Assembly: GCF_937863155.1 (NCBI RefSeq)
Contig: NZ_CALMFB010000025.1
Span: 109,965-173,964 of the forward strand
Origin: an uncultured Brevundimonas sp.
Lineage (GTDB): Bacteria > Pseudomonadota > Alphaproteobacteria > Caulobacterales > Caulobacteraceae
Direction of reading: 5' to 3'
DNA length: 64,000 nucleotides
The translations under genes were made by a program, and so were the position numbers. Under the pieces are notes generated by a model. That model did no database searches. It was not told the origin of the DNA and was given only the letters and a program-made list of their open reading frames with translations. Below, piece by piece: positions 54,297 to 64,000 of the stretch (position 1 is its first letter; every line of letters starts with the position of its first letter).

Positions 54297-54713
54297 ATGG
54301 GCCTGCTGACCGAGTTTCGGGAATTCGCCGCGCGCGGCAATGTGGTCGATCTGGCGGTCGGGGTCATCATCGGCGCCTCGTTCGGCAAGATCGTCACCAG
54401 CCTGGTCGAACAGGTGGTGATGCCGCCGATCGGCCTGGTGCTGGGCCGGGTGGACTTCTCGAACCTGGAATGGGTTCTGGTGCCCGAAGACCCGGCGACG
54501 GCGGCCATCGAAAAGGTGGCGATCCAGTACGGCGCCTTTATCAACACCGTGATCCAGTTCCTGATCGTGGCCTGGGTGGTGTTCCTGATGGTCAAGCTGA
54601 TCAACAAGCTGCGGCGCGAACAGGCGGCCGATCCGGCGACGGACGCGCCGACGCCGACCGAGGCCCTGCTGGCCGAAATCCGCGACGAACTGAAGGCGCG
54701 GCCGAAGGGCTGA
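54297..54713 (+). CDS. mscL: Large-conductance mechanosensitive channel
   Basis: A 138-residue MscL, a pentameric channel that opens at near-lytic membrane tension. The start [31 protein letters not shown] (amphipathic helix plus TM1) and [26 protein letters not shown] (TM2) are diagnostic. The C-terminal helix ends in Lys-Gly. It begins 2 bp after ihfB and overlaps the 3' end of a convergent gene by 113 bp. Confidence 0.95.
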   Translation: MGLLTEFREFAARGNVVDLAVGVIIGASFGKIVTSLVEQVVMPPIGLVLGRVDFSNLEWVLVPEDPATAAIEKVAIQYGAFINTVIQFLIVAWVVFLMVKLINKLRREQAADPATDAPTPTEALLAEIRDELKARPKG

Positions 54714-55800
54714 ATGGCGCCGGCGGTGGTCTGAGGCACAGGGCGTAGTCCCCGTCATAGGGCGTGGGCGACCACAGGGTCGGATCGGGCGCATCGGCCG
54801 CGAACCGCGCATGGCAATGGCCCCAGCCGCCTTCCCGTCGCGCGCGTCGGACCAGCGGTCCCAGCTGATCCCACAGGCGCGGTGAAACGACCTGAAGCCG
54901 CACCTTGGCCGCCCCCATGGCGCGGGCGTTGTCGATCAGGGCCTGCATCAGGGCCGGCGCCGCCTCGGCCTCGTCTTCCAGCGCGACCAGATCCAACACC
55001 TCCAGGAACGGCGGGTCGATGGCGCTGGCCTTGGACAGGGCGGCCATGGCCATGCCGGTGATGCGGCCGCCGCGATGCATGGCCAGAACCAGCGGTCGCC
55101 GGGGCTGGTCTGGATCGGACAGACGCCAGCGCATCACCGGGGGGCTGCGGTCCGCGACCAGACGCCCCTCGCCGGCCAGGGCGGTCCAGAAATCGGCATA
55201 AGGCGAGCGGTCGCCCAGATCGGTCAGGATGGAGATGCCAGCCGGCAGCCGCAGGCGGGGCGAACGGGCCAGGCGACGGTTCAACAGCCGCTCGCCCAGC
55301 CAGGGGGCCGTGCGGGGCGCCGCGCGGATCAGCCGCCGCCAGATGCAGCCTTGAATGCAGGCCCATCCATCGACCACCCACGACAGCTTGACCGCGTGGG
55401 TCGCCGGCCAGGGCTGCATGTCGTGGCGGCTGTACAGGGGCGCCGAGCGGGGATTGGCGTTGAAGGTCCAGGTCGCGAACACGCCGGGCTGTTGCACGAA
55501 GGCGCCGATCAGGTCGCGACTGCCGCCCCGCTGATCCGGCGGAACGATCAGGTTGAAACCGGTGGCGCCGTAAAGCGTGCGGCCGTTCAGCCAGAACCGC
55601 TGCACCGCATTGCCGACACAGGCGACAGCCCGGTCTTGAGCGTCGGTCAGCACCCAGCCCAAAGGCGACAGGCTGTCCGCAAGACCCGGATTGGCCGCCA
55701 GCCAGCGCCACCCGGCCGAGGATCGCGCCGCCCAGCCCACGGCGGCGTGCAGACGCGACAGTTCGGCCTGATCGGACAGACGCAAGGGACGGATCGGCAT
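54601..55800 (-). CDS. GNAT-like N-acyltransferase family protein
   Basis: A 399-residue protein resembling two tandem GNAT-type domains. The N-terminal part has [21 protein letters not shown], the acyl-CoA-binding R-G-x-G-S loop pattern, and the second half [19 protein letters not shown] and [16 protein letters not shown]. The C-terminal 40 residues are Pro/Ser/Ala-rich low complexity and overlap antisense to mscL. Target unknown. Divergent from the transporter at 55934 with 133 bp between. Confidence 0.78.
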   Translation of the reverse strand: MPIRPLRLSDQAELSRLHAAVGWAARSSAGWRWLAANPGLADSLSPLGWVLTDAQDRAVACVGNAVQRFWLNGRTLYGATGFNLIVPPDQRGGSRDLIGAFVQQPGVFATWTFNANPRSAPLYSRHDMQPWPATHAVKLSWVVDGWACIQGCIWRRLIRAAPRTAPWLGERLLNRRLARSPRLRLPAGISILTDLGDRSPYADFWTALAGEGRLVADRSPPVMRWRLSDPDQPRRPLVLAMHRGGRITGMAMAALSKASAIDPPFLEVLDLVALEDEAEAAPALMQALIDNARAMGAAKVRLQVVSPRLWDQLGPLVRRARREGGWGHCHARFAADAPDPTLWSPTPYDGDYALCLRPPPAPFSPSAAPSVRRGFRPAGPRSASARPSPDRPPVRAAAC

Positions 55801-55933
55801 CGGAAACCCTCCGGTTCCAAAACGGGACGCTCAGGGGAAGCCGACGCAAAAAACAATCCAAGGTTGTTAATCGGGCGGGGCGATGCGAATCCCGCATTCC
55901 GGCGTAAGAAGGCGCAGCAACGGGAGACGTGCG

Positions 55934-57226
55934 ATGACGCTGGCGGGCGCAAAGCTGCATTGGGGACTGGCGGCTCTGGTCGTGGCCGGCAACATGATCG
56001 GCTCGGGCGTCTATCTGCTGCCTGCGACCCTGGCGGCGACGGGCAGTTCCAGCCTGATCGGCTGGATCGTGGCCGGGGGCGGGGCCATCACCCTGGCGCT
56101 GGTGTTCGCGGCCCTGGGCCGATCACAGCCGGACGCCGACGGCCTGCCCGGTTTCGCCGAGCGGGGGCTGGGGCGGTTCTTCGGCTTTCACACCACCCTG
56201 GCCTTCTGGGCGGCGGCGCTGATCGGCAATGTGGCTATCGCCGTGGCGGCGACCGGCTATCTGGCCTTCTTCTTTCCGGCGCTGAAGGAGCCGGTGAACG
56301 CCACCCTGTGTAATCTGGCGCTGATCTGGCTGGTAACCGGGGCCTATGTGCTGGGGGTGCGCACGGCGGCGCGGTTCGCGGCGATCACCTTGGTCATCGG
56401 TCTGGCGCCCATTGTGGCGGCGGTGATCGCGGGGGCCGTCGCCTTTGATCCCGAGGTGTTCGCCGCGTCCTGGAACCCGACCGGCCAGCCGCTGACAGCC
56501 ACGGTACCGGCGTCGCTGGTGGTGATCTTCTGGGCCTTTCTGGGCGTCGAGAGCGCGGCGGTGCTGTCGCAGCGGGTGCGTGATCCGTCGCGCGACGTGG
56601 GCCGGGCCAGCATCGCGGGGGTCAGCCTGGCCACCGTGATCTATATCGCCGCCTCGGTGGCCGTGTTCGGGGTCATTCCCGCCGCCGTCCTGGCCCAGTC
56701 CAGCAGCCCCTACGCCGATCTGATCGCGCGGGTGTTCGGCGCCTCCATCGCCGGGATTGCGGCCGCCTGTGCGGTGATCAAGGCCATGGGCACCCTGGGC
56801 GGCTGGGTCATGATGGCGGGGGAGACGGCGCGGGCGGGCGCACGCCAGGGCTATCTGCCGCGCGGCTTCGGCCAGGGCGACCGCACCACCCGGGCCACGC
56901 CGCTGCTGGGCGGGGCGATCATGTCGATCGTGGCGGTGATTTCGAACCAGCCGACGCTGGGTGAACAGTTCGGCCTGCTGATCGGTGTGACCTCGGTGCT
57001 GACGCTGGCGGTCTATGCGGTGTGCTGCATCAGCCTGTTGCGGCGGGCGCGAGGCGGCGGGGACCGGGCGCTGGCCCTCGTCGGACTGGGGTTCAGCGCG
57101 GCGGCGGTTCTGGCCGCGGCGCCCGGCTATATCGCGCCGACCCTGGTCTTCGTGGCGGCGGTCACCCTGGCCTGGATGTTCTGGCTGCGGCGGCCGGCGG
57201 TTGACCCGGCCGGCCCCGCCCATTAG
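55934..57226 (+). CDS. APC-family amino acid/polyamine antiporter
   Basis: A 430-residue transporter with about 12 helices, of the AdiC/CadB/ArcD branch of the APC superfamily. The first helix has [14 protein letters not shown], the substrate-backbone Gly-Ser-Gly motif, and helix 6 has [28 protein letters not shown], with the aromatic-Gly-Glu pattern typical of the family. It may exchange arginine, lysine or a related amine; the exact cargo is not readable. GGGAGACGTGCG precedes the ATG. Confidence 0.85.
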   Translation: MTLAGAKLHWGLAALVVAGNMIGSGVYLLPATLAATGSSSLIGWIVAGGGAITLALVFAALGRSQPDADGLPGFAERGLGRFFGFHTTLAFWAAALIGNVAIAVAATGYLAFFFPALKEPVNATLCNLALIWLVTGAYVLGVRTAARFAAITLVIGLAPIVAAVIAGAVAFDPEVFAASWNPTGQPLTATVPASLVVIFWAFLGVESAAVLSQRVRDPSRDVGRASIAGVSLATVIYIAASVAVFGVIPAAVLAQSSSPYADLIARVFGASIAGIAAACAVIKAMGTLGGWVMMAGETARAGARQGYLPRGFGQGDRTTRATPLLGGAIMSIVAVISNQPTLGEQFGLLIGVTSVLTLAVYAVCCISLLRRARGGGDRALALVGLGFSAAAVLAAAPGYIAPTLVFVAAVTLAWMFWLRRPAVDPAGPAH

Positions 57227-57272
57227 TCACCCCGCCGTTTGCCCGCCGGAATCGCACTGTAAGGATTGCGCC

Positions 57273-58430
57273 ATGACCGAACTGATCAAAGGCGCGACCG
57301 GGGTGCTGGTCCTGGCCGACGGGACCGTATTCCAGGGCGTGGGCGTGGGCGCGACCGGCGATGCGCTGGGCGAGGTGGTCTTCAACACCGCCATGACCGG
57401 TTATCAGGAGATTCTGACCGACCCCAGCTATATGAGTCAGATCCTGGCCTTCACCTTTCCGCACGTCGGCAATGTCGGGGTGAACGTCGAGGATGTGGAG
57501 CAGATGGGCGGCGGCGGCGCCCAGACGGCGGCCGTGGGCGCTCTGTTCCGCGACCTGCCGACCGATCCGGCCAACTGGCGCGCCGACGGCGATTTCGACG
57601 GCTGGATGAAGCGGCGCGGCGTGGTCGGACTGGCGGGCATCGACACCCGCGCCCTGACCAAGCGCATCCGCGACCACGGCGCCCCGCATGCGGTCATCGC
57701 CCATGACCCCGAAGGCCGGTTCGACCTGGAGGCCCTGGCGGCCAAGGCCAAGGCCTGGACCGGTCTGGTCGGGCTGGACCTGGCCAAGCCGGCCTCGACG
57801 CTGCAGGCGTTCGACTGGGACGAAGGGCTGTGGGACTGGCCCGAGGGCTATCCGACCGTCCAGGGGCGCAAGTCGGTGGTGGTCGTCGACTATGGCGTCA
57901 AACGCAACATCCTGCGGGCCCTGGCCTCGACCGGGGTGAAGATCAGCGTCGTGCCCGCCACCACGTCGGCCGAAGACATCCTGGCCCGCGACCCGGACGG
58001 GATCGTGCTGTCCAACGGGCCGGGTGATCCGGCGGCGACGGGCGAATACGCCGTGCCCGAGATCCGTAAGCTGGTCGACAGCGGCAAGCCGGTGATGGGC
58101 ATCTGCCTGGGCCACCAGATGCTGGCCCTGGCCCTGGGCGCCCGGACCATGAAGATGGATCAGGGGCATCACGGCGCCAACCATCCGGTCAAGGATCTGA
58201 CCACCGGCAAGGTCGAGATCGTGTCGATGAACCATGGCTTCACCGTGGATCGCGACAGCCTGCCCGAGGCGGTTCAGGAGACGCACGTCAGCCTGTTCGA
58301 CGGCACCAACTGCGGCATCGCCCTGAAGGACCGGCCGGTGTTCAGCGTGCAGCACCACCCCGAAGCCTCGCCGGGGCCGACCGACAGCCTTTATCTGTTT
58401 GACCGATTCCGGGCCTATATGGGCGACTGA
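57273..58430 (+). CDS. carA: Carbamoyl-phosphate synthase small subunit
   Basis: A 385-residue glutaminase subunit that supplies ammonia to CarB for arginine and pyrimidine synthesis. The N-terminal domain has LADGTVFQG and [20 protein letters not shown]; the class I glutamine amidotransferase triad appears as [14 protein letters not shown] (Cys), and HHPEASPGP (His-x-Glu). AAGGATTGCGCC precedes the ATG. carB is not in the window. Confidence 0.96.
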   Translation: MTELIKGATGVLVLADGTVFQGVGVGATGDALGEVVFNTAMTGYQEILTDPSYMSQILAFTFPHVGNVGVNVEDVEQMGGGGAQTAAVGALFRDLPTDPANWRADGDFDGWMKRRGVVGLAGIDTRALTKRIRDHGAPHAVIAHDPEGRFDLEALAAKAKAWTGLVGLDLAKPASTLQAFDWDEGLWDWPEGYPTVQGRKSVVVVDYGVKRNILRALASTGVKISVVPATTSAEDILARDPDGIVLSNGPGDPAATGEYAVPEIRKLVDSGKPVMGICLGHQMLALALGARTMKMDQGHHGANHPVKDLTTGKVEIVSMNHGFTVDRDSLPEAVQETHVSLFDGTNCGIALKDRPVFSVQHHPEASPGPTDSLYLFDRFRAYMGD

Positions 58431-58453
58431 ACCCGGCCCGGAGGGCTGACCCC

Positions 58454-59590
58454 ATGCTGCGCGCCCGCCTGACTTCCGTCGTCGCCGTTCTGATGGCGGC
58501 CTTGACCCTGGGCGCCTGCGCCAGCGGGGCGCGCAGCGATTTCGGCCTGAGCGAGCGCGAGGCGTCGTCGCCGGTGGGCTTTCCCAACGTCCGCTTCGCC
58601 ATCGAGGACGATCAGGCCGCCCGCCGCATCGCCAGCCAGCTGAGCCAGGGCGTGCCCAAGGGGCCGGACGGCCGGTTCGACCTGGTGGCCCTGTCGGGGG
58701 GCGGAGCCAACGGCGCCTTCGCCGCCGGACTGATGGCTGGCTGGACCGAGAGCGGGACACGGCCGGATTTCGAGGTGGTGACGGGGGTGTCGACCGGCGC
58801 CCTGGCCGCGCCCTTCGTCTTTCTGGGGCCGGACTGGGACGACGAACTGCGCCGCGCCTATACCGATGGCGAGGCTTCGGGCCTGCTGAAAAGCCGGGGT
58901 CTTCGGGCCTTCTTCGGATCTGGCGTGTTCTCGGGCGCGCCCTTGCGGGCCCTGATCGACGCCCATGTGGACCAGCGGCTGCTGAACGCCATCGCGGCCG
59001 AGCACGCCAAGGGGCGCACCCTTCTGGTCGCCACCACCGACCTGGACGCCCAGCGCGGCGTGATCTGGAACATGGGCGCCATCGCGGCGAAGGGCGGGCC
59101 GGAGGCGCTGGATCTGTTCCGCCAGGTGCTGGCGGCCTCGGCCAGCATTCCCGGCGTCTTTCCGCCGGTGATGATCGCCGCCCAGGGCCAGGGCGCGGTG
59201 TTCGAGGAAATGCACGTCGACGGCGGGGTGATGAACCCCTTCGTCGCCCTGCCGCAGATCATGTGGAGCTGGGACGATCCGCAGGGGATTCTGGCCGATG
59301 CGCGCATCCATGTGATCGTCAACGGCAAGGACGCGCCGCGCTTCAACGTCACCCGCGACGCCGCGCCGACGGTGCTGGGCCGGGCGCTGGATACGGTGCT
59401 GGGCGGACAGCTGCGCCAGAGCCTGGCCGCCAATCGCGCTTTCGCCGAACGGTCGGGCATCCAGTTCCGTGTCGCCGCCATCCCGGAAGACTACGACGGG
59501 GCCGACAGTCTGGATTTCAGCCAGACGTCCATGCAGGCGGTCTATGACCTGGGCCGCGAACTGGGCCGGTCGGGCGCGGCGTGGAAATAG
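58454..59590 (+). CDS. Patatin-like phospholipase lipoprotein
   Basis: A 378-residue lipoprotein (lipobox LGAC, Cys22) with a patatin hydrolase domain. GGGANGAF forms the oxyanion loop, GVSTGAL the G-x-S-x-G nucleophile (about Ser115), and HVDGGVMNP the Asp of the Ser-Asp dyad (D-G-G). It probably hydrolyses lipids at the outer membrane or in the periplasm. It begins 23 bp after carA but is functionally unrelated. Confidence 0.9.
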   Translation: MLRARLTSVVAVLMAALTLGACASGARSDFGLSEREASSPVGFPNVRFAIEDDQAARRIASQLSQGVPKGPDGRFDLVALSGGGANGAFAAGLMAGWTESGTRPDFEVVTGVSTGALAAPFVFLGPDWDDELRRAYTDGEASGLLKSRGLRAFFGSGVFSGAPLRALIDAHVDQRLLNAIAAEHAKGRTLLVATTDLDAQRGVIWNMGAIAAKGGPEALDLFRQVLAASASIPGVFPPVMIAAQGQGAVFEEMHVDGGVMNPFVALPQIMWSWDDPQGILADARIHVIVNGKDAPRFNVTRDAAPTVLGRALDTVLGGQLRQSLAANRAFAERSGIQFRVAAIPEDYDGADSLDFSQTSMQAVYDLGRELGRSGAAWK

Positions 59591-59611
59591 GTCGTCGCCG
59601 CCTCCCGACGG

Positions 59612-59926
59612 TCAGGGTTCGCCGAAGTCTTCTCGGAAGCGGTCCATCTGATGCATGCGGACATGCAGCAGGGTGACGATGCCGACGTCCCCGTTCGCCA
59701 GCCGCCGCCAATAGACGATGTGACGTTCGTATCGGAAGAAGAAGCCGTCCACGCCGAATTCGGCCGGGATGGGTCGTGACGGGGTCTGATGAGCGTCGAT
59801 CCCGTCGAAGGCTTCGAACAGCCCTGTCAGATATCGGTCAGCCTGATCGCGTCCCCAATGTCGGCGGGTGTAGTCATAGATGTCATCGAGACGGTGTGAC
59901 GCCGCCTGCTGGATGCGGACGGCCAC
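59612..59926 (-). CDS. RelE/ParE-type toxin
   Basis: A 104-residue protein of the RelE/ParE superfamily. The ParE-type layout is visible: SHRLDDIYDYTRRHWGRDQADRYL near the N-terminus, YERHIVYWRR and a C-terminal VTLLHVRMH strand. ParE toxins poison gyrase, RelE cleave mRNA; which applies is not clear. Start is GTG, 3 bp after the antitoxin stop, so the two are translationally coupled. It converges on the patatin gene with 21 bp between. Confidence 0.88.
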   Translation of the reverse strand: MAVRIQQAASHRLDDIYDYTRRHWGRDQADRYLTGLFEAFDGIDAHQTPSRPIPAEFGVDGFFFRYERHIVYWRRLANGDVGIVTLLHVRMHQMDRFREDFGEP

Positions 59927-59929
59927 GGC

Positions 59930-60184
59930 CTATCTCTGATTGCGAGCAATGACCTCGGCGGCCGTCAGGGGGCGATAGACGTCATCCGGCGCCGCGAAGG
60001 CCTGGGTCAGTTCGGCCTTCAGGCGTTCGAACGCCTCTTGTTCGACGCGGGCCTTGTCGCGCCGGATCAGGTCGCGGACATATTCGCTGATGTTCTCATA
60101 GGGGCCGTCCTGCCCGACATTGACGGCCACGAAATCGCTGAGAGGACCGCTGAGGCGCACGGTCAGGGTCGTGGTGGTCGTCAT
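59930..60184 (-). CDS. ParD-type antitoxin
   Basis: An 84-residue protein with an N-terminal ribbon-helix-helix (LTVRLSGPLSDFVAVNVGQ, then YENISEYVRDLIRRDKAR) and a C-terminal toxin-wrapping helix. The P-Y-x-N-I-S-E-Y-V-R pattern is a ParD/CopG signature. It precedes the toxin gene, as in ParDE loci, and would repress its own promoter at the palindrome 60213-60228. The TTG/ATG region reaching 60460 inside dnaG is not used. Confidence 0.9.
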   Translation of the reverse strand: MTTTTTLTVRLSGPLSDFVAVNVGQDGPYENISEYVRDLIRRDKARVEQEAFERLKAELTQAFAAPDDVYRPLTAAEVIARNQR

Positions 60185-60212
60185 GACAGGCCCTTTCGAT
60201 GTGTATTCAACA

Positions 60213-60228
60213 TACGCAATAATGCGTA
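60213..60228. promoter_or_regulatory. Putative ParD operator palindrome
   Basis: TACGCA-ATAA-TGCGTA, a perfect 6-4-6 inverted repeat, 29 bp upstream of the antitoxin ATG and 38 bp upstream of the dnaG start. Next to it GTAT-TCAAC-ATAC (60201-60213 region) forms a second, shorter palindrome. The spacing and AT-rich centre suit a ribbon-helix-helix repressor site. Confidence 0.6.
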
Positions 60229-60265
60229 CGGGGCAAACCGGATCGTTAATGGCTATAGGAAGACT

Positions 60266-62122
60266 GTGCGCTTTGACGACCGCTATATCGAAGAACTGAA
60301 GGCCCGCCTTCGCCCGTCCGACGTGATCGGGCGGACGGTGAAGCTCAAGCGTCAGGGACGCGAGTATGTGGGCCTGAGCCCCTTCACCAAGGAGAAGTCG
60401 CCCAGCTTCTTCGTCAATGACGACAAGGGCTTTTTCCACGACTTCAGCTCGGGCAAGCACGGCGACGTCATCAGCTTCCTGCAGGAGACCGAGCGTCTCA
60501 GCTTCGTCGAGGCGGTGACCCGGCTGGCGACCGAAGCGGGCATGGCCCTGCCGGCGGAAGACCCGCTGGCGGCCGAGCGCGAAGAAAAGCGCAAGGGCCT
60601 GTCGGACTGGATGGACCTGGCCCAGAAATGGTTCGCCGCCTCCCTGCGCCGCCAGGTCGGCAAGGCGGCGCGCGACTATCTGGAACGGCGCGGTCTGCCG
60701 GAGGACCAGTGGGAGCGTTTCGGCCTGGGCTATGCCCCGAACGACCGCGAGGGGCTGAAGGCGGCCCTGGTCCAGCGCGGGGCCAAGCCGGGCGATCTAG
60801 TCGAGGCGGGGCTGCTGATCGCGCCGGAAGGCGGCGGGGCGCCCTATGACCGGTTCCGCGACCGGCTGATGTTCCCGATCCTGGATGGGCGCGGGCGGCT
60901 GGTCAGTTTCGGCGGGCGGGCGATGAACCCCGACGACCGGGCCAAATATCTGAACGGGCCGGAAAGCCCGCTGTTTCACAAGGGCGCCACCTTGTACGGC
61001 CTGCCCGAGGCGCGGCGCATCCTGGGGGCGGAATCCAAGTCCGATCAGGCCATTGTGGTGGTCGAGGGATACATGGACGTCATCGCCTGCCAGCGCGCGG
61101 GCGTACCGGCCGTGGCGCCGATGGGCACGGCTTTGACCGAGGAACAGATGGCCCTGCTGTGGCGGGTGTCGTCCGAACCGGTGCTGTGTTTCGATGGCGA
61201 TGCGGCGGGGCGGCGGGCGGCCTTCCGGGCGGTGGAGCGGGCGCTGCCGCTGCTGAAATCGGGCAAGTCGTTCAGGTTCGTGCTGTTGGACGGGGGAGCG
61301 GACCCGGACGACATCCTGCGCGACAAGGGGGCGCCGGCGCTGCGTCAGGCGGTCAGCCAGTCGCGGCCGTTCGCCGAGGTGCTGTTCCAGAAGGAGGCCG
61401 AGGTCGAGCCGCTGGACACCCCCGAGCGGCGCGCGGGGCTGAAAGGCCGGCTGCGGCAGGCGGCGGCGGCGGTGCAGGACCGCGACCTGGCGGACCAGTA
61501 TCGGCGCGAACTGTTCGACCGCTTCGACGCCCTGTTTCCCGCGCGGGCGCCATCAACGGGCGCGCGGACCGGCGGACGCTGGCGGCCCGGCCCGCCGCCG
61601 CCCCAGGGCCAGACGACCGAGGGCGCCCAGGCCATGCAGGCCCTGGCCCGCGCCATCGCACCCACGGCCGCCGCCCTGGCCCACGGCGCCCTGGATGACC
61701 CGGAGCGGATGGACGATCATCTGGAGGCCATCGCGGGTCATGGCTTTGGCGATCCGGCCCTGAATGGCCTGGCCCAGGAGATGGTTCGCCTGCGTCTGAG
61801 CGATCATGACCTTGACAGCGCGGCCCTGCGACGCCATCTGGCGCGATCGGGTCACGATGCCTTGATGCGCGAGGTCGAGAAGGCGGCGGCAAAGTCCGGC
61901 GCGCCATTCCTGGCTGCAGACAAGCCCCTCGGCGAGGCGAGGATCCGATGGTCGCAGGCGTTCGACGCTCTGACCCGCATTGCGGCGTTGGAGGACGCCT
62001 TGGCTTCGGCGCGCGATACGCCGGGGCAGGATGAGACGTTCCGTCGGCTGAAGGCCGAACGGGATGCGCTTCGCCGTGCGATCAAGTCAGGAACACTCTG
62101 GGAAGACCAGGCGGGGCCGTAA
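60266..62122 (+). CDS. dnaG: DNA primase without zinc ligands
   Basis: A 618-residue primase that makes RNA primers for replication. N-terminal domain (1-100) keeps the fold's sequence pattern but reads SPFTKEKSPSF (37-47) and FHDFSSGKHGD (57-67), so the usual Cys/His zinc ligands (E. coli C40, H43, C61, C64) are replaced by Ser38, Thr41, Asp59 and Ser62. The TOPRIM core (VVEGYMDVIACQRAG, DGDAAGRRAA) is intact. Start GTG at 60266 with AGGA 6 bases before it. rpoD follows. Confidence 0.95.
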   Translation: MRFDDRYIEELKARLRPSDVIGRTVKLKRQGREYVGLSPFTKEKSPSFFVNDDKGFFHDFSSGKHGDVISFLQETERLSFVEAVTRLATEAGMALPAEDPLAAEREEKRKGLSDWMDLAQKWFAASLRRQVGKAARDYLERRGLPEDQWERFGLGYAPNDREGLKAALVQRGAKPGDLVEAGLLIAPEGGGAPYDRFRDRLMFPILDGRGRLVSFGGRAMNPDDRAKYLNGPESPLFHKGATLYGLPEARRILGAESKSDQAIVVVEGYMDVIACQRAGVPAVAPMGTALTEEQMALLWRVSSEPVLCFDGDAAGRRAAFRAVERALPLLKSGKSFRFVLLDGGADPDDILRDKGAPALRQAVSQSRPFAEVLFQKEAEVEPLDTPERRAGLKGRLRQAAAAVQDRDLADQYRRELFDRFDALFPARAPSTGARTGGRWRPGPPPPQGQTTEGAQAMQALARAIAPTAAALAHGALDDPERMDDHLEAIAGHGFGDPALNGLAQEMVRLRLSDHDLDSAALRRHLARSGHDALMREVEKAAAKSGAPFLAADKPLGEARIRWSQAFDALTRIAALEDALASARDTPGQDETFRRLKAERDALRRAIKSGTLWEDQAGP

Positions 62123-62180
62123 CCTTCGGCCCCGATAGACGTTGCTAATGAAAGCGGGCCTGCCCGCCGGAGACCACTGA

Positions 62181-64000
<1,820 letters not shown>

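Noticed and set aside
62111-62136. Hairpin at the dnaG-rpoD junction (GGGGCCG/CGGCCCC)
   Set aside because: No T tract follows and the stem includes the dnaG stop; not supported as a terminator.

Overview
The window is GC-rich, densely packed bacterial chromosome, almost certainly from an alphaproteobacterium of the Caulobacteraceae, with a Brevundimonas-like feel. The lineage call rests on content: an Entner-Doudoroff operon (zwf-pgl-edd-glk), DUF4170 beside cysQ, a FYDLN-acid protein, Hsp20 followed by DUF1150, the lptC-lptA-lptB / rpoN-hpf-ptsN series, a dnaG-rpoD pair, and a primase without zinc ligands. No phage, insertion sequence, integron or CRISPR array is visible; this is mostly core genome with a few accessory inserts.

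Layout. 1-9 kb: cell-envelope genes on the minus strand (waaA, a DUF374 acyltransferase, an MsbA-type exporter, DUF4170, cysQ, pmbA, a MAPEG protein, an M14 peptidase), interrupted by a phosphatase and two small membrane proteins. 9-18 kb: ubiD, a lone exbD, folE, cysS, tRNA-Gly, a TraB/GumN protein, an XRE regulator with a membrane partner, rmuC, dusA and an outer-membrane protein. 18-24 kb: the glucose operon. 24-28.5 kb: a ferredoxin-reductase-like flavoprotein convergent with an ApbE/DUF4198/DUF2271/PepSY operon that looks like an iron-controlled periplasmic flavinylation system. 28.5-31 kb: divergent mpl and ldcA, a peptidoglycan-recycling pair. 31-38 kb: the methionine/threonine branch (metB-metX behind a SAM riboswitch, diverging from a Thr/Met-rich leader peptide with attenuator, an ACT-less aspartokinase-homoserine dehydrogenase fusion, thrB, and convergent thrC). 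38-41 kb: a retropepsin-like protein, a zinc peptidase, Hsp20 and DUF1150. 40.6-47 kb: ptsN, hpf, rpoN, lptB, lptA, lptC, an RNase D-like exonuclease and tRNA-Leu. 47-54 kb: a WecG/TagA glycosyltransferase, a UDP-sugar epimerase, tRNA-Ala, the FYDLN protein, aroA-cmk-rpsA. 54-64 kb: ihfB, mscL, a GNAT-like protein, an amino-acid/polyamine transporter, carA, a patatin lipoprotein, a ParDE-type toxin-antitoxin pair, dnaG, and rpoD cut off by the window end.

How the parts work together. Lipid A/LPS assembly appears twice (waaA, MsbA-type exporter, DUF374 at the left; lptABC at 44-46 kb). The aspartate-family genes are the best-regulated section: one RNA element senses S-adenosylmethionine for metX-metB, and about 190 bp away a translated leader appears to sense Thr and Met supply for the homoserine-forming enzyme. 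The flavinylation operon is the most system-like accessory unit: a transferase, a predicted FMN-carrying periplasmic protein with a D-x-x-S-G-A-T motif, a PepSY membrane protein and a Fur-like box. Two families of intergenic repeats, several intrinsic terminators and six 4-bp convergent stop-codon overlaps show how tightly the chromosome is packed.
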